A stretch of 64,000 nucleotides of DNA. It comes from JBBWZH01 sp035544115. GTDB taxonomy: Bacteria > Actinomycetota > Actinomycetes > Mycobacteriales > CADCTP01. Both the position numbers and the translations under genes were made by a program. Within the stretch, counting starts at the first letter, position 1. Each line of letters begins with the position of its first letter. The stretch is taken from positions 5,704,001 to 5,768,000 of the forward strand of contig OY970235.1 of NCBI GenBank assembly GCA_963714145.1. The letters run 5' to 3'. The notes under the pieces were generated by a model, which saw only the letters and a program-made list of their open reading frames with translations, was not told the origin of the DNA and ran no database searches. Of this stretch, positions 10,981 to 20,420 are shown piece by piece.

Positions 10981-12729
10981 CTAGCCGGGGTAGCTCGGCG
11001 CGGAATCGAGGAGGTTGCCCTCGCGCTCCACGCTCGTCCAGGCATCCTGCGGATCCCGCAGCCGCCAGACGCCGTTCTCGGCGACCGCGAGCATCGGCAT
11101 CTTGGGCGCCGCCGCGAGCGTCGACGGCGGCCCGGGCAGGCCCGATGTGGTGACCATCGCCGCGGTGGAGCCGTCGACGGTGACCGAGTGCAGGGCCGCA
11201 TCGCTGGTGCCGCTGCGGGTCAGCACGACCAGTTGGTCCGCCGTCGACCAGGCGACGTCCACCACGTTGTGCAGGTCCGGCGCGATCGCGGTCAGTTGGC
11301 TCAGGGCAGCGCCGCCCTTCCGGTTCACCGCGCCGACGTAGAGCTTCCGGTTGCCGGTCGGCCCGGCCACCAGCGCCGCCCGGGCACCGTCCCGGGAGAG
11401 TCGCAGCACCCGCACCGCGCCGATCTGATCGAGATCCTCGGTGATCACCGAGGACGCCGTGCCCTGCCGGCCGACCTGGAGGATCTCGGTACCGTTGCGG
11501 ACCACCCAGACCGTGTCCTGATCGCCCCAGCTCGGCGCGCTGAGGTTGGCCGCGGACAGGCGCAAGGTCAGCGGCCCGCGCATGCTGCCGACGTACAGCG
11601 CCATCCCGCCGGACGCCGGGGCAACCAGGGCCAACGCGGTCAGGTCGGTGGACACGCCGACCGATCGGGCGTGATAGCCACCCAGGCCGGGCAGCGCGTG
11701 CCCGTCGGTCGACCAGATCGCGCCGTTGCGGACGAAGTAGCCGGATGCGGCCGGCGGCAACGAGTCCGGGTCGTAGCCGCCCCAGTCGGCAATGTGCTGC
11801 ACGTCGGCCAGGCCGGGCAGCTTCAGCGGCTGCCCCTCGTTGAACAACTGGACACCGGGCAGGGGCAGCTGATTGAGCGTCCAGATGATCTGCGCGGACG
11901 CCGCGGCCTGCATTCGCGGCCCGAGCCGGTCCATGCCGGCCAGGTACACCCGTACCCGGTCGGAGTCAGGCTGCAGGTCGGCGTCCCGCACCACGTTGCT
12001 GGCCAGCGAAATCCCGTTGAGATCGGTGCGGACCGCCGTCTGCAGCGATGCCGACGGCCCCTGCAGCAGGGCGTGCAGCAGCAGGTTGGGCAGCGAGGCC
12101 TGGGGAGCGGAGAACCAGCGCGGATCGGGCACGACCCGGTTCTCGGCCTGGTTCAGGAAGTAGACGTTCAGCCGGCGGTACGCGGTCTGGAAGTCGGCGA
12201 CCGGGACCACCACGCCGCTGGGCGGGTTGTTGATCCGCCACTCGCCGCCGACCTGCTGCAACTCGAACCGGTACGTGTACGACTGGGACACCGGGAAGTA
12301 GGAGCCCGCATCGTCGACCCGGCCGACCTGATCCGCCCGGATCGTGATCTCCCGTCCGCTGTTCCGTTCCTCGGTGTACGGCTGCCGGGCCAGTACGACG
12401 GCGCCCACCGCGTCCTGCCAGTTTCGGGCCGCCTGCGGAGTGAGGTACTGGCGGGCCACGAAGTGCTGGCTCTCCGGGCTGCCGGCGGCGGCGAGGAAGT
12501 CGCGCACCACGTCGGCCGGCGACTCCCCGGCCTGTGGCGTGATCTGGTAGCGGACGTCGGGTTCGTCACGGATGCCGCCGCGCGGGACCGATTCCACCAC
12601 CCGTGGGGTGGACGAGGTCGGCACGCCGGCGCACGCGGCCAGGGCAGCCAGGCTCAGCGCCGCCGCCACCGCCCGGACCCCGGGATGGCGCGCGGACAGC
12701 GGCCGGCGGCCGGTCCGGGTGCCGCTCAC
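10981..12729 (-). CDS. lpqB: LpqB lipoprotein, partner of MtrAB
   Basis: A 582-residue lipoprotein. A basic N-terminus and hydrophobic helix end in the lipobox LAAC with Cys33, so the mature protein is lipid-anchored outside the membrane. A GerMN-like region follows (residues about 60-280, with FELQQVGGEWRINNPP), then a beta-propeller-like C-terminal half (WSTDGHALPGLGG..., YVGAVNRKGG). In mycobacteria LpqB binds the sensor domain of MtrB. The GTG start overlaps the mtrB stop (GTGA), so the two are translationally coupled. Confidence 0.95.
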   Translation of the reverse strand: MSGTRTGRRPLSARHPGVRAVAAALSLAALAACAGVPTSSTPRVVESVPRGGIRDEPDVRYQITPQAGESPADVVRDFLAAAGSPESQHFVARQYLTPQAARNWQDAVGAVVLARQPYTEERNSGREITIRADQVGRVDDAGSYFPVSQSYTYRFELQQVGGEWRINNPPSGVVVPVADFQTAYRRLNVYFLNQAENRVVPDPRWFSAPQASLPNLLLHALLQGPSASLQTAVRTDLNGISLASNVVRDADLQPDSDRVRVYLAGMDRLGPRMQAAASAQIIWTLNQLPLPGVQLFNEGQPLKLPGLADVQHIADWGGYDPDSLPPAASGYFVRNGAIWSTDGHALPGLGGYHARSVGVSTDLTALALVAPASGGMALYVGSMRGPLTLRLSAANLSAPSWGDQDTVWVVRNGTEILQVGRQGTASSVITEDLDQIGAVRVLRLSRDGARAALVAGPTGNRKLYVGAVNRKGGAALSQLTAIAPDLHNVVDVAWSTADQLVVLTRSGTSDAALHSVTVDGSTAAMVTTSGLPGPPSTLAAAPKMPMLAVAENGVWRLRDPQDAWTSVEREGNLLDSAPSYPG

Positions 12730-14747
12730 CCGGCCCCCCGCCCGAGACTGCTGCTGATCTGGGCGCGGTGCCGGGCCCGGGCCAGCCGGGCGTCCGGCGG
12801 CTCGATCGGCAGCGGCGACGCGACGACGACCTCACCGCCGCGGACCGGCAGGGTCAGCCGGAACTGGGCGCCCTGGCCGGGGCGGCCCCAGGCGTGCAGC
12901 CAGCCGCCGTGCAGCCGGGCGTCCTCGAGGCTGATCGACAGGCCCAGCCCGGTGCCACCGGTACGCCGGTCCCGGGACGGGTCGGCCCGCCAGAAGCGAT
13001 CGAACACCAACGCCGCCTCGCCGGCGCGCAGGCCGACGCCGTGATCGCGCACGGTGATCGCGACCGCGTCCGCGTCGCCCAGCATCCGGACCTCGACCGG
13101 GCGTCCCTCGCCGTGTTCGACTGCGTTGATCAGGAGGTTCCGCAGGATCCGCACCACCCGGCGGGAGTCCACCTCGGCCAGTACCGGGCGGTCGGGCAGG
13201 TCGGTCACGATCGTGCTGCCCTGCCTGCTGACGATCGCGCCGGTCGCGTCGATCACCCCCCGCATCAGCGCGCGCAGGTCGGTGACCTCGGCGTCCAGCA
13301 CCGCTACCTGAGCGTCATAGCGGCTGATCTCGAGCAGGTCGGCCAGGAGGCCCTCGAACCGGTCGAGTTCGTCCTGCAGCAGCTCGGCCGACCTGGCCAC
13401 CTCGGGCGAGAAGCCGTTCCGGGAGGCATGCAGGACGTCCGCGGCCATCCGGACCGTGGTCAGCGGCGTGCGCAGCTCGTGCGAGACATCGCTGGTGAAC
13501 CGGCGCTGCAGCCGGGACATCTCCTCCAACTTCCGGATCTGCCGCTGCAGGCTGTTCGCCATGTCGTTGAACGCCGAGGCGAGCAACGCCAGGTCATCCT
13601 TGCCGCGCACCTGCATACGCTCCTCCAGCCGGCCGGCGGCAAGCCGCTCCGCCGTCTGCGCGGCGACCCGGACCGGCCGGACCACCTGCCGGGTGACCAG
13701 CACGGCGATGGCAGCCACCAGGACGACGAGCAGGATCCCGATCAGCAGGACGGTCCGCCGGATCAGGGCGATCGTCCGTTCCTCGTCCTGCAGCGGGAAG
13801 ATGTAGTAGAGCTGGAACGAGCCGGCCGGCGCCGCTATCGGCGCCCCGACGATCAGCCCGCTCCCGGTACGCCCGCTGGTGAACCGGATCGGCGAGTACG
13901 CCTCGGCCAGATTTCCCTTGTTCACCACGGCGCGCAGGTCGGCCGGGATGCTGGTGGCCGCGACATCTCCGGAGGTGAACGGTGGGGCGTTCTCGGCCTG
14001 CATCACGATCGAGAACAGGCCGGCATTGGCGCCCCGGCTGGCCAGATCGGTCGTGGTAAGTGCCTTGAGCGAGAGCCGCAGACTCTCCGGGTTGGGATCG
14101 GTGACCACCGACAGCTGCCGCTGGACGACCGCGAGCCCGTTCTTCGTTTCGGCGTAGGCGGCCCGGCGCTTCGCGTTCAGCAGGCCGGTGGTGATCATGT
14201 TCACCAGTAGCACGCCGAGAATGAGCACGACGATGCCGGACGCCAGCACAGTGGTCGCCGCCACCCGGAGCTGGAGGGATCGGCGCCAGCGGTTGGCCAG
14301 CCAACGCGGGAGCTCCCGGACGTGGCGCCGGGCCCGGGATCGCGCGGCCAGGTACATCCGCAGGGTGGTGGCGGCCCACGCTGGCCGCCGCGATCTCGGC
14401 GTGTCCGGGCGACCGTGGTCCACCAGTGCCGGCTGGAGGAGATCGAAATCGGCGGTTACCAATGCCCCATCGGTCAACAGTTCGGGCAGGTTCGTCGGAA
14501 GCTCGCTCGTCAGACCGGCCGGCAGCGCGGGCGCAAGGCCGGCCGTCTGCGCCGTCGCAAGGCCAGCCGGTGACTCGGCGGGCTCGTCGGCCTGGGCCGA
14601 GGCTGGCTCGTCGGCCCGGGCCGAGGTTGGCTGGTCGGCCTGGGCTGAGGTGGGCTGGCCGGCCGGGGCCGAGGTGGGGGCGCTGCCATTCAGCGCCGGC
14701 TCGACCTGTTCGTCACTGCCGCCGGCTCGGGTCGAGGTCGTTCCCAT
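12726..14747 (-). CDS. mtrB: MtrB sensor histidine kinase
   Basis: A 673-residue kinase. The first ~110 residues are a low-complexity tail of ~10-residue units (SAQADEPASA, SARADEPASA...), unusual for MtrB. Then come TM1 (TTVLASGIVVLILGVLLV), an extracellular sensor domain, TM2 (VLLIGILLVVLVAAIAVLV), HAMP, the HisKA box SHELRTPLTTV with the phospho-His, and a HATPase domain with NLLINAVEHGEG, the DHGVGL box and GGTGLGLSIS. The ATG at 14747 lies one base after the mtrA stop (TGAcATG) and is chosen over an upstream in-frame ATG inside mtrA. It controls cell division and wall genes in actinobacteria. Confidence 0.96.
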   Translation of the reverse strand: MGTTSTRAGGSDEQVEPALNGSAPTSAPAGQPTSAQADQPTSARADEPASAQADEPAESPAGLATAQTAGLAPALPAGLTSELPTNLPELLTDGALVTADFDLLQPALVDHGRPDTPRSRRPAWAATTLRMYLAARSRARRHVRELPRWLANRWRRSLQLRVAATTVLASGIVVLILGVLLVNMITTGLLNAKRRAAYAETKNGLAVVQRQLSVVTDPNPESLRLSLKALTTTDLASRGANAGLFSIVMQAENAPPFTSGDVAATSIPADLRAVVNKGNLAEAYSPIRFTSGRTGSGLIVGAPIAAPAGSFQLYYIFPLQDEERTIALIRRTVLLIGILLVVLVAAIAVLVTRQVVRPVRVAAQTAERLAAGRLEERMQVRGKDDLALLASAFNDMANSLQRQIRKLEEMSRLQRRFTSDVSHELRTPLTTVRMAADVLHASRNGFSPEVARSAELLQDELDRFEGLLADLLEISRYDAQVAVLDAEVTDLRALMRGVIDATGAIVSRQGSTIVTDLPDRPVLAEVDSRRVVRILRNLLINAVEHGEGRPVEVRMLGDADAVAITVRDHGVGLRAGEAALVFDRFWRADPSRDRRTGGTGLGLSISLEDARLHGGWLHAWGRPGQGAQFRLTLPVRGGEVVVASPLPIEPPDARLARARHRAQISSSLGRGAG

Positions 14748-14748
14748 G

Positions 14749-15426
14749 TCAGGGTGGCCCGGCCTTGTAACCGACCCCACGCACGGTCAGTACGATCTCC
14801 GGGTGCTCGGGGTCGCGCTCGACCTTCGAGCGCAGTCGCTGCACATGCACGTTGACAAGTCTGGTGTCCGCCGCGTGCCGGTAGCCCCAGACCTGCTCCA
14901 GCAGGGTCTCCCGGGTGAAGACCTGCCGAGGCTTGCGGGCGAGGGCCACCAGCAGGTCGAACTCCAGCGGGGTGAGCGCGATCGAGCCGCCGTTGCGGGA
15001 CACCGTGTGGCCCGGCACGTCGATGGCGACGTCGCCGATCGTGAGCGTCTCGGCCGGCGGCTCATCCGTCCGGCGCAGCCGCGCCCGCACTCGGGCGACA
15101 AGCTCTTTGGGTTTGAACGGCTTCACTACGTAGTCGTCGGCGCCCGACTCCAGCCCCAGCACGACGTCGACCGTGTCGCTCTTGGCGGTCAGCATGATGA
15201 TCGGGACGCCCGACTCGGCCCGGATGGCCTTGCAGACATCGATCCCGCTCATGCCCGGAAGCATCAGGTCGAGCAGCACGACGTCGGGCCGGAACTCGCG
15301 GAAGCTGCCGAGCGCACGCGCTCCGTCAGCCACGAAGGACGGGTCGAAGCCCTCCCCGCGCAGCACGATACCCAGCATCTCGGCCAATGCCGGGTCGTCA
15401 TCGACGACGAGGACGCGTCCCTTCAT
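14749..15426 (-). CDS. mtrA: MtrA response regulator (OmpR family)
   Basis: A 225-residue OmpR/PhoB-type regulator. The receiver has the acidic pair VVDDD, phospho-acceptor Asp53 in LLDLMLPG, LTAK, and the VKPF Lys at 101. The winged HTH ends with LVNVHVQRLRSKVERDPEHP and VRGVGYKAG. Sequence and operon (mtrA-mtrB-lpqB) identify MtrA, an essential regulator of cell-cycle and wall-hydrolase genes in actinobacteria. It diverges from the membrane-protein gene at 15589 across about 160 bp that must hold both promoters. Confidence 0.97.
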   Translation of the reverse strand: MKGRVLVVDDDPALAEMLGIVLRGEGFDPSFVADGARALGSFREFRPDVVLLDLMLPGMSGIDVCKAIRAESGVPIIMLTAKSDTVDVVLGLESGADDYVVKPFKPKELVARVRARLRRTDEPPAETLTIGDVAIDVPGHTVSRNGGSIALTPLEFDLLVALARKPRQVFTRETLLEQVWGYRHAADTRLVNVHVQRLRSKVERDPEHPEIVLTVRGVGYKAGPP

Positions 15427-15588
15427 GCCCCCATGGTGTCACCTGACCGGCGGACACGTGGACAGGTCCGGCTGCACACGGCTACCGACTCGGTCCGGCT
15501 CGGGGCGTGCACGCTCCGCAGCGGCCCCGTGGCACCATGGTGCCGCAACACCAAGGCTGCCCGGGGGACGGAGGGCGAAGGAGCGCCA

Positions 15589-16788
15589 ATGAGCCAGGAG
15601 CCGGGTCAGCACGGCCTGGGGGAGCCGTATCCAGCACCTCGGCCACCCTCTGGTGAGGATTCCGCCGTCGACCCGGTCGAGGGCCAGCCCGCGGCCGCGC
15701 TGCCATGGGCCTCGCCCGGCGGCCCTGCGCCCGAACCGGACAGCCACCCGGGCAGCGGCCCGGTGCCGATCCCGGCCTGGCAGCCGGCGGCCGCGGGCCG
15801 GGGCGCCGAACAGACTGGCCTTGTGGCCGGCCTACTGCCGCTGCGCCCGCTGAGTTTCGGCGAGATCCTGGGCGGCGCCACCGGAATCTTCCGGCGCAAT
15901 ACCGGGCCGGTTCTGGCAGTCGCCTTGTTGCTGGTCATCTTGCAGCAGGTGGTGCTGGTGGCCAGCCTGTTGCTGCTGGAGGGCGTCCCGGGTCAGGTCA
16001 GCTTCGCACCCGGCATCGAGGAGCTGAACCTGGCCAGCGGCGTCGGCGCGCTGATCGGGCTGTTCGTCAGCACCGTGATCGGGGCCGTGCTCACCGGGCT
16101 GATCGTGGTCCTGGTCGCCGAAGACATGCTGGGCCAGCAACTCAGCCTCGGCGAAGTCTGGCACCGCGTCCAGTCCCGGCTGGTCGCGATCATCGGCGTC
16201 TCGCTGATCACCATGGTGCTGTCGGTGCTCGGCCTGCTACTGCTGGTGGTGCCCGGCGCGATTCTGTGGGCCGGCTGGGCGCTGGCGGTCCCGGCGCTGC
16301 TGCTGGAACGGTTGGGGCCGATCCGGGCGCTGCGCCGGTCCTGGCAACTGGCCTGGCCGGACGTGCTGCGGGTGTTCGCGGTCCGGCTGGTCGGCTCGCT
16401 GTTCGGCTTCCTGCTGCTGTACGTCGTCGCGCTGCCGTTCGAACTGCTCGGCTTCATCGCCACCGACGACGGCGACCCCACAACGGCCGAGACCCAGGGC
16501 TCACTGCTCGTGGTCGGCCTGGCCGCGGTCGGCTCGATCCTCGGCGGTGTGCTGATGCGCCCGTTCCTGGCGGCCGTACTCGCGCTGCTCTACCTCGACC
16601 GGCGGATGCGGGCCGAGGGCATGGACGTCGTGCTGTATCTGCAGCTGCGGCAGCGCCGGTACCCGCCAGCGGCAGCGCCTGGCCAGCCGGAGCGGTCCGA
16701 CCTGCCGCCGCTGGCTGATCCCGGGCCCGGCCGCTGGGCCGAACCGGTGCCGGTCAGCGGCCACCCGCCGGCCGCGGGCACGCCATGA
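15589..16788 (+). CDS. polytopic membrane protein of the glycerophosphodiester-phosphodiesterase membrane-domain type
   Basis: A 399-residue membrane protein starting at an ATG after AAGGAG. A Pro/Gly-rich cytoplasmic tail of ~85 residues leads to LRPLSFGEILGGATGIFRRN, the conserved entry of this family. About six hydrophobic helices follow, with the internal LVRRSWQL-like segment ALRRSWQLAWPD. The C-terminus is again Pro-rich. No phosphodiesterase catalytic motif is visible, so despite the family name there is no evidence for enzyme activity. It overlaps the next gene by 4 bp (ATGA) and begins a five-gene operon with a MoxR ATPase. Confidence 0.8.
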   Translation: MSQEPGQHGLGEPYPAPRPPSGEDSAVDPVEGQPAAALPWASPGGPAPEPDSHPGSGPVPIPAWQPAAAGRGAEQTGLVAGLLPLRPLSFGEILGGATGIFRRNTGPVLAVALLLVILQQVVLVASLLLLEGVPGQVSFAPGIEELNLASGVGALIGLFVSTVIGAVLTGLIVVLVAEDMLGQQLSLGEVWHRVQSRLVAIIGVSLITMVLSVLGLLLLVVPGAILWAGWALAVPALLLERLGPIRALRRSWQLAWPDVLRVFAVRLVGSLFGFLLLYVVALPFELLGFIATDDGDPTTAETQGSLLVVGLAAVGSILGGVLMRPFLAAVLALLYLDRRMRAEGMDVVLYLQLRQRRYPPAAAPGQPERSDLPPLADPGPGRWAEPVPVSGHPPAAGTP

Positions 16789-17465
16789 CAGCCGTAGTCG
16801 TGCTGCTGCGTGCGCTGGCGCCGGTCGACCGGGACGTGGCGCGGGACGCGGCCGGCCGGGAGTTGTCGAAGGGCATCTACCACGCCGACGACCCGAGCCT
16901 GCTCGAGCGGATCCTCGACCGCATCGTGCGCTGGCTGGACTCGCTCGGCAGCGCACTCGGGGCCGGCCCAGGCGGTGGCGCCGTCGGCCTGCTCGCGATC
17001 CTCGTCGTGGTCGTCGGGCTGACCGCGCTGATCCTCTGGCGAACCGGCCCGTTGCGCCGCAGCAACGCCCGCGGTGCCGCCCGCATCGAGCTGTCCGGCC
17101 AGCTGGACGCGGACGAGCACCGTCGCCAGGCTGACCGGTTCGCCGAGCAGCAGCGGTACGCCGACGCGGTACGGGAGCGGATGCGAGCGGTCGTCCGGGA
17201 ACTGGAAGCCCGTGGCGTGCTCGACGCCAGGCCAGGCCGGACAGCGGGAGAAATCGTCCGGGAGGCCGGCTCGCTGGTGCCACAGATCACGAACGATCTG
17301 CGGCACGCCGCGCGGATCTTCGAGGAGGTCTGGTACGGCAGCCGACCGGCGACCGCGAGCACGGACGCGGCGATGCGGGCCGCGGATCAGCGCATCCAGT
17401 CGGCACGGCTCGCGGTGCAGCGGCCGGTGCCGGTCGGCCCGAGTGGGTACGTGATGCCGCGATGA
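16785..17465 (+). CDS. DUF4129 membrane protein
   Basis: A 226-residue protein with one clear membrane helix (GLLAILVVVVGLTALILW, about residues 65-83). The cytoplasmic C-terminal DUF4129 domain contains RRQADRFAEQQRYADAVRERMRAVVRELEARG, RPGRTAGEIVREA and FEEVWYGSRPAT. In other bacteria the domain accompanies MoxR ATPases, DUF58 proteins and transglutaminase-like proteins. No transglutaminase is present here. Start and stop overlap both neighbours (ATGA), indicating coupled translation. Confidence 0.88.
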   Translation: MTAVVVLLRALAPVDRDVARDAAGRELSKGIYHADDPSLLERILDRIVRWLDSLGSALGAGPGGGAVGLLAILVVVVGLTALILWRTGPLRRSNARGAARIELSGQLDADEHRRQADRFAEQQRYADAVRERMRAVVRELEARGVLDARPGRTAGEIVREAGSLVPQITNDLRHAARIFEEVWYGSRPATASTDAAMRAADQRIQSARLAVQRPVPVGPSGYVMPR

Positions 17466-18910
17466 CGACTTTCGGGGCGCGCCTGGGCCGACGCGGTACC
17501 CGACCGGGCCTGCCTGCCCCCGCACCGCCGGCCGGGGCCGAGCCAGCCGGGGCCGGGCCCGCTGGGGGTGGGCCGGTCGGCGTCGTGTTGGCGGCCCGGG
17601 CCACAGCCCCGGAGGCTGGCGCACAGGGCGACGAGCCGGCCGCGGCCACCGACCCGACCTCGACCGCGGGTTCGGCGGGTCCGCCCGCCCCGGTCGGCGG
17701 GTCGCCCGCCGGCTTGTCGCCGGCAGGACCGGCGCCGGACCGACCGGCGGCCGACCAGGGCCCACCCTGGTGGAAACAGTTCCGGCTGCCGCTGATCGCC
17801 ACCCTCGCCGTGCTGCTGATCGTGCTCTTCCTCGCGCTCGCGAATTCCCGCAGCGTCCGTGGCGAGCTTGACCCGGACGCGGTCGACCAGCAGGGCAGCC
17901 ATGCGCTCGCGGTGCTGCTCGACGATCGCGGCGTCACGGTCGAGCGCCTCACCCGGGCGACGGACGCGAGCACCGGCGACGGCGAGCGATCCGTCGTCTT
18001 CATTCCGTTCCCGAATCTGGTGCCGAGTGACGTGCTGCGCCGGGTCGGTGATCGCAGCACCGGCCAGGTGGTGCTGATCGCACCCGATCGTGGTCGGCTC
18101 GCCGCGGTGACCGAGTCGGTCACGCGGACCGGCGCGGCGGACGTCGAAAACCGCGCACCGGGCTGCCTGGTGGATGGCCCGGCCGCGGCCGGTGCCGCCG
18201 AGACAGGTGGCAACGCGTACCAGGTGGCCAACGGCGACGCCTGCTACCCGGCAGGTTCCGCCGCCACGGTGGCATTCTCGAGGACCCGCGGCGGTGCGCG
18301 GCTCGTGGTGCTGGGCTCCGGGGCGTTCCTGACCAACGGGCGGCTCGCCAACGGCGGGAACGCGGCGCTCGGGCTGAACCTGCTCGGTGCCGACGGCAGC
18401 GCCGACCAGGTGCGCTGGCTGGTGCCGGGCCCGGGTTCGGCGACCACTGACGACCAGGCGAGCCTCTCCGACATCCTGCCCGGCTGGGTCGGTCCGGCCG
18501 CGCTGCAGTTGCTGATCGCCGCCCTGCTCGCGGCGTTGTGGCGAGCCCGGCGGCTGGGTCCGCCGGTGACCGAGCCACTCCCGGTGGTGGTCCGGTCGGC
18601 CGAGGCGGTGGAAGGCAGGGCCCGGCTGTACCGTCGTGCACAGGCGAGGGATCGTGCCGCCGAAGCGTTACGTGCCGGAGCGCGGGCGCGGTTGGTGCCG
18701 CGGCTCGGCCTCGGTCGCGACGCCGGTGGCGAACCGGTGCCGGCTGCCGTGGCCGAAGTTGTCGCCGACTGGACCGGGCAGCCCGAATCCGACGTGCACG
18801 CCACGCTCTACGGCCCGCCGCCGCCGGACGACCTGGCGCTGGTCAAACTCGCCGACTCGCTCGACTCGATAGTTCGCAGCACGCTTGACCCGGAGGTACG
18901 CCGCCCGTGA
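17462..18910 (+). CDS. DUF4350 membrane protein
   Basis: A 482-residue protein. A Pro/Ala/Gly-rich N-terminal tail of ~100 residues precedes TM1 (LPLIATLAVLLIVLFLALANS). An extracellular domain of the DUF4350 type follows (DPDAVDQQGSHALAVLLDDRGVTVERL, VVFIPFPNLVPSDVLRR, VVLGSGAFLTNGRLANGGNAALGLNLLG), then TM2 near ALQLLIAALLAALWRARRLGPPV and a cytoplasmic tail. The fold resembles periplasmic GATase-like proteins of gliding and ABC export systems, but the job here is unknown. It overlaps both neighbours by 4 bp. Confidence 0.85.
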   Translation: MTTFGARLGRRGTRPGLPAPAPPAGAEPAGAGPAGGGPVGVVLAARATAPEAGAQGDEPAAATDPTSTAGSAGPPAPVGGSPAGLSPAGPAPDRPAADQGPPWWKQFRLPLIATLAVLLIVLFLALANSRSVRGELDPDAVDQQGSHALAVLLDDRGVTVERLTRATDASTGDGERSVVFIPFPNLVPSDVLRRVGDRSTGQVVLIAPDRGRLAAVTESVTRTGAADVENRAPGCLVDGPAAAGAAETGGNAYQVANGDACYPAGSAATVAFSRTRGGARLVVLGSGAFLTNGRLANGGNAALGLNLLGADGSADQVRWLVPGPGSATTDDQASLSDILPGWVGPAALQLLIAALLAALWRARRLGPPVTEPLPVVVRSAEAVEGRARLYRRAQARDRAAEALRAGARARLVPRLGLGRDAGGEPVPAAVAEVVADWTGQPESDVHATLYGPPPPDDLALVKLADSLDSIVRSTLDPEVRRP

Positions 18911-20394
18911 CGCAACATCCGCCGACGTCTGCTCCGCATCCGCCGTCCCCGGCGGCGCAGAGTGGCCCGTCGCCCACGGTCCAGGCGTCGCCGGACGACC
19001 CCGCGGCTTCGGCGGCGGGCGGCTACCCGCCGGCCGGCCCGGGCAGTCCGCCGGTCGAGCGGCCATCCGGGCCGGGCCGGCCGGACGGCACCGGTAACGA
19101 CAGCGGCCCAGCCGGCCGCGGCTACCCGGGCGGGGCACCCGCGGCGACGCCGGCCGGCCCACCGGCACCAGGCGGGCCGCCAGCACCCGGCGGCTACCCC
19201 GCGCCGGGCGTCCCAGCCCAACACGGCGGCCCCGCCAGCCCTGCCGGCCCGGGGAGCCAGGGCGGCCCCGGGAGCCAGGGCCCGGGGAGCCAGGGCGGCG
19301 CGGGCGGTTCGGGCGGCGGCTACGGACAGCGGCCGGCCGCCCCAGCAGCACCGCGGCCGGCGCCGAGGCCAACCGGCACCGCCCAGCCTGGCCACCGGCC
19401 CAATGCTGACGGCGGCCCCGGGCCGACACAGAGCACACCGGAGGCGGAGACCGCCCGGGCGGCGCTGAACCGGCTGCGCACGGAGGTCGGCAAGGTCGTC
19501 GTCGGGCAGGACTCCGCCGTCACCGGGCTGGTGATCGCGCTGCTCTGCCGCGGGCACGTGCTGCTGGAAGGCGTGCCCGGGGTGGCGAAGACGCTGATGG
19601 TCCGGGCGCTGACGGCGGCGCTGACGTTGGAACACAAGCGGCTGCAGTTCACCCCGGACCTCATGCCAGGCGACGTCACCGGCTCGCTGGTGTACGACGC
19701 GCGGACGGCCCAGTTCTCGTTCCGGCCCGGCCCGATCTTCACCAACCTGCTGCTTGCCGACGAGATCAACCGCACCCCGCCGAAGACCCAGGCCTCGCTG
19801 CTGGAGGCGATGGAGGAACGGCAGGTGACCATCGACGGAGAGGCGCGGCTGCTGCCCGACCCGTTCCTGGTCATCGCCACCCAGAACCCGATCGAGTACG
19901 AGGGCACCTACCCGCTGCCCGAGGCGCAGCTCGACCGGTTCCTGCTGAAGTTGGCGGTGCCGCTGCCCAGCCGGGACGACGAGTTCCGGGTGCTGAACGC
20001 GCACCACCGTGGCTTCGACCCGCGGGACCTGCGGGCTGCCGGTGTGACGCAGGTGGCCGGCGCGGCCGACCTGGCCGCTGGCCGGCTCGCGGTGCGATCG
20101 GTGCAGGCGGCGTCCGAGGTGCTGGCCTACGTGGTCGACCTGTGCCGGGCCAGCCGGCAGTCGCCCTCGCTGTCGCTGGGCGCCTCACCGCGTGGTGCGA
20201 CCGCGCTGCTGGCTACCGCGAAGGCGTGGGCCTGGCTATCCGGCCGCGACTACGTCACTCCGGACGACGTGAAGGCACTGGCCCGGCCGACACTGCGGCA
20301 CCGGGTGATGGTGCGGCCGGAGGCGGAGCTGGAAGGCGTCACCGCTGACGGGGTGCTGGACAGCGTGCTGGCCGCTGTCCCGGCGCCGCGGTGA
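18907..20394 (+). CDS. MoxR-family AAA ATPase with long Pro/Gly-rich N-terminus
   Basis: A 495-residue protein. Residues 1 to about 175 are low-complexity Pro/Gly/Ala/Gln. The AAA core then starts (EAETARAALNRLRTEVGKVVVGQD), with Walker A GVPGVAKT, Walker B LLADEINR, sensor 1 ATQNP and an arginine-finger region in PEAQLDRFLLK. MoxR ATPases act as chaperones with vWA-type partners; the DUF58 protein next door is the expected one. Family members are usually ~330 residues, so the N-terminal tail is an addition. It is in frame with the 4-bp overlap at 18907-18910, which supports it as real coding sequence. Confidence 0.93.
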   Translation: MTQHPPTSAPHPPSPAAQSGPSPTVQASPDDPAASAAGGYPPAGPGSPPVERPSGPGRPDGTGNDSGPAGRGYPGGAPAATPAGPPAPGGPPAPGGYPAPGVPAQHGGPASPAGPGSQGGPGSQGPGSQGGAGGSGGGYGQRPAAPAAPRPAPRPTGTAQPGHRPNADGGPGPTQSTPEAETARAALNRLRTEVGKVVVGQDSAVTGLVIALLCRGHVLLEGVPGVAKTLMVRALTAALTLEHKRLQFTPDLMPGDVTGSLVYDARTAQFSFRPGPIFTNLLLADEINRTPPKTQASLLEAMEERQVTIDGEARLLPDPFLVIATQNPIEYEGTYPLPEAQLDRFLLKLAVPLPSRDDEFRVLNAHHRGFDPRDLRAAGVTQVAGAADLAAGRLAVRSVQAASEVLAYVVDLCRASRQSPSLSLGASPRGATALLATAKAWAWLSGRDYVTPDDVKALARPTLRHRVMVRPEAELEGVTADGVLDSVLAAVPAPR

Positions 20395-20420
20395 CCGGCC
20401 GCGAGCGGTAGGGCACGAAC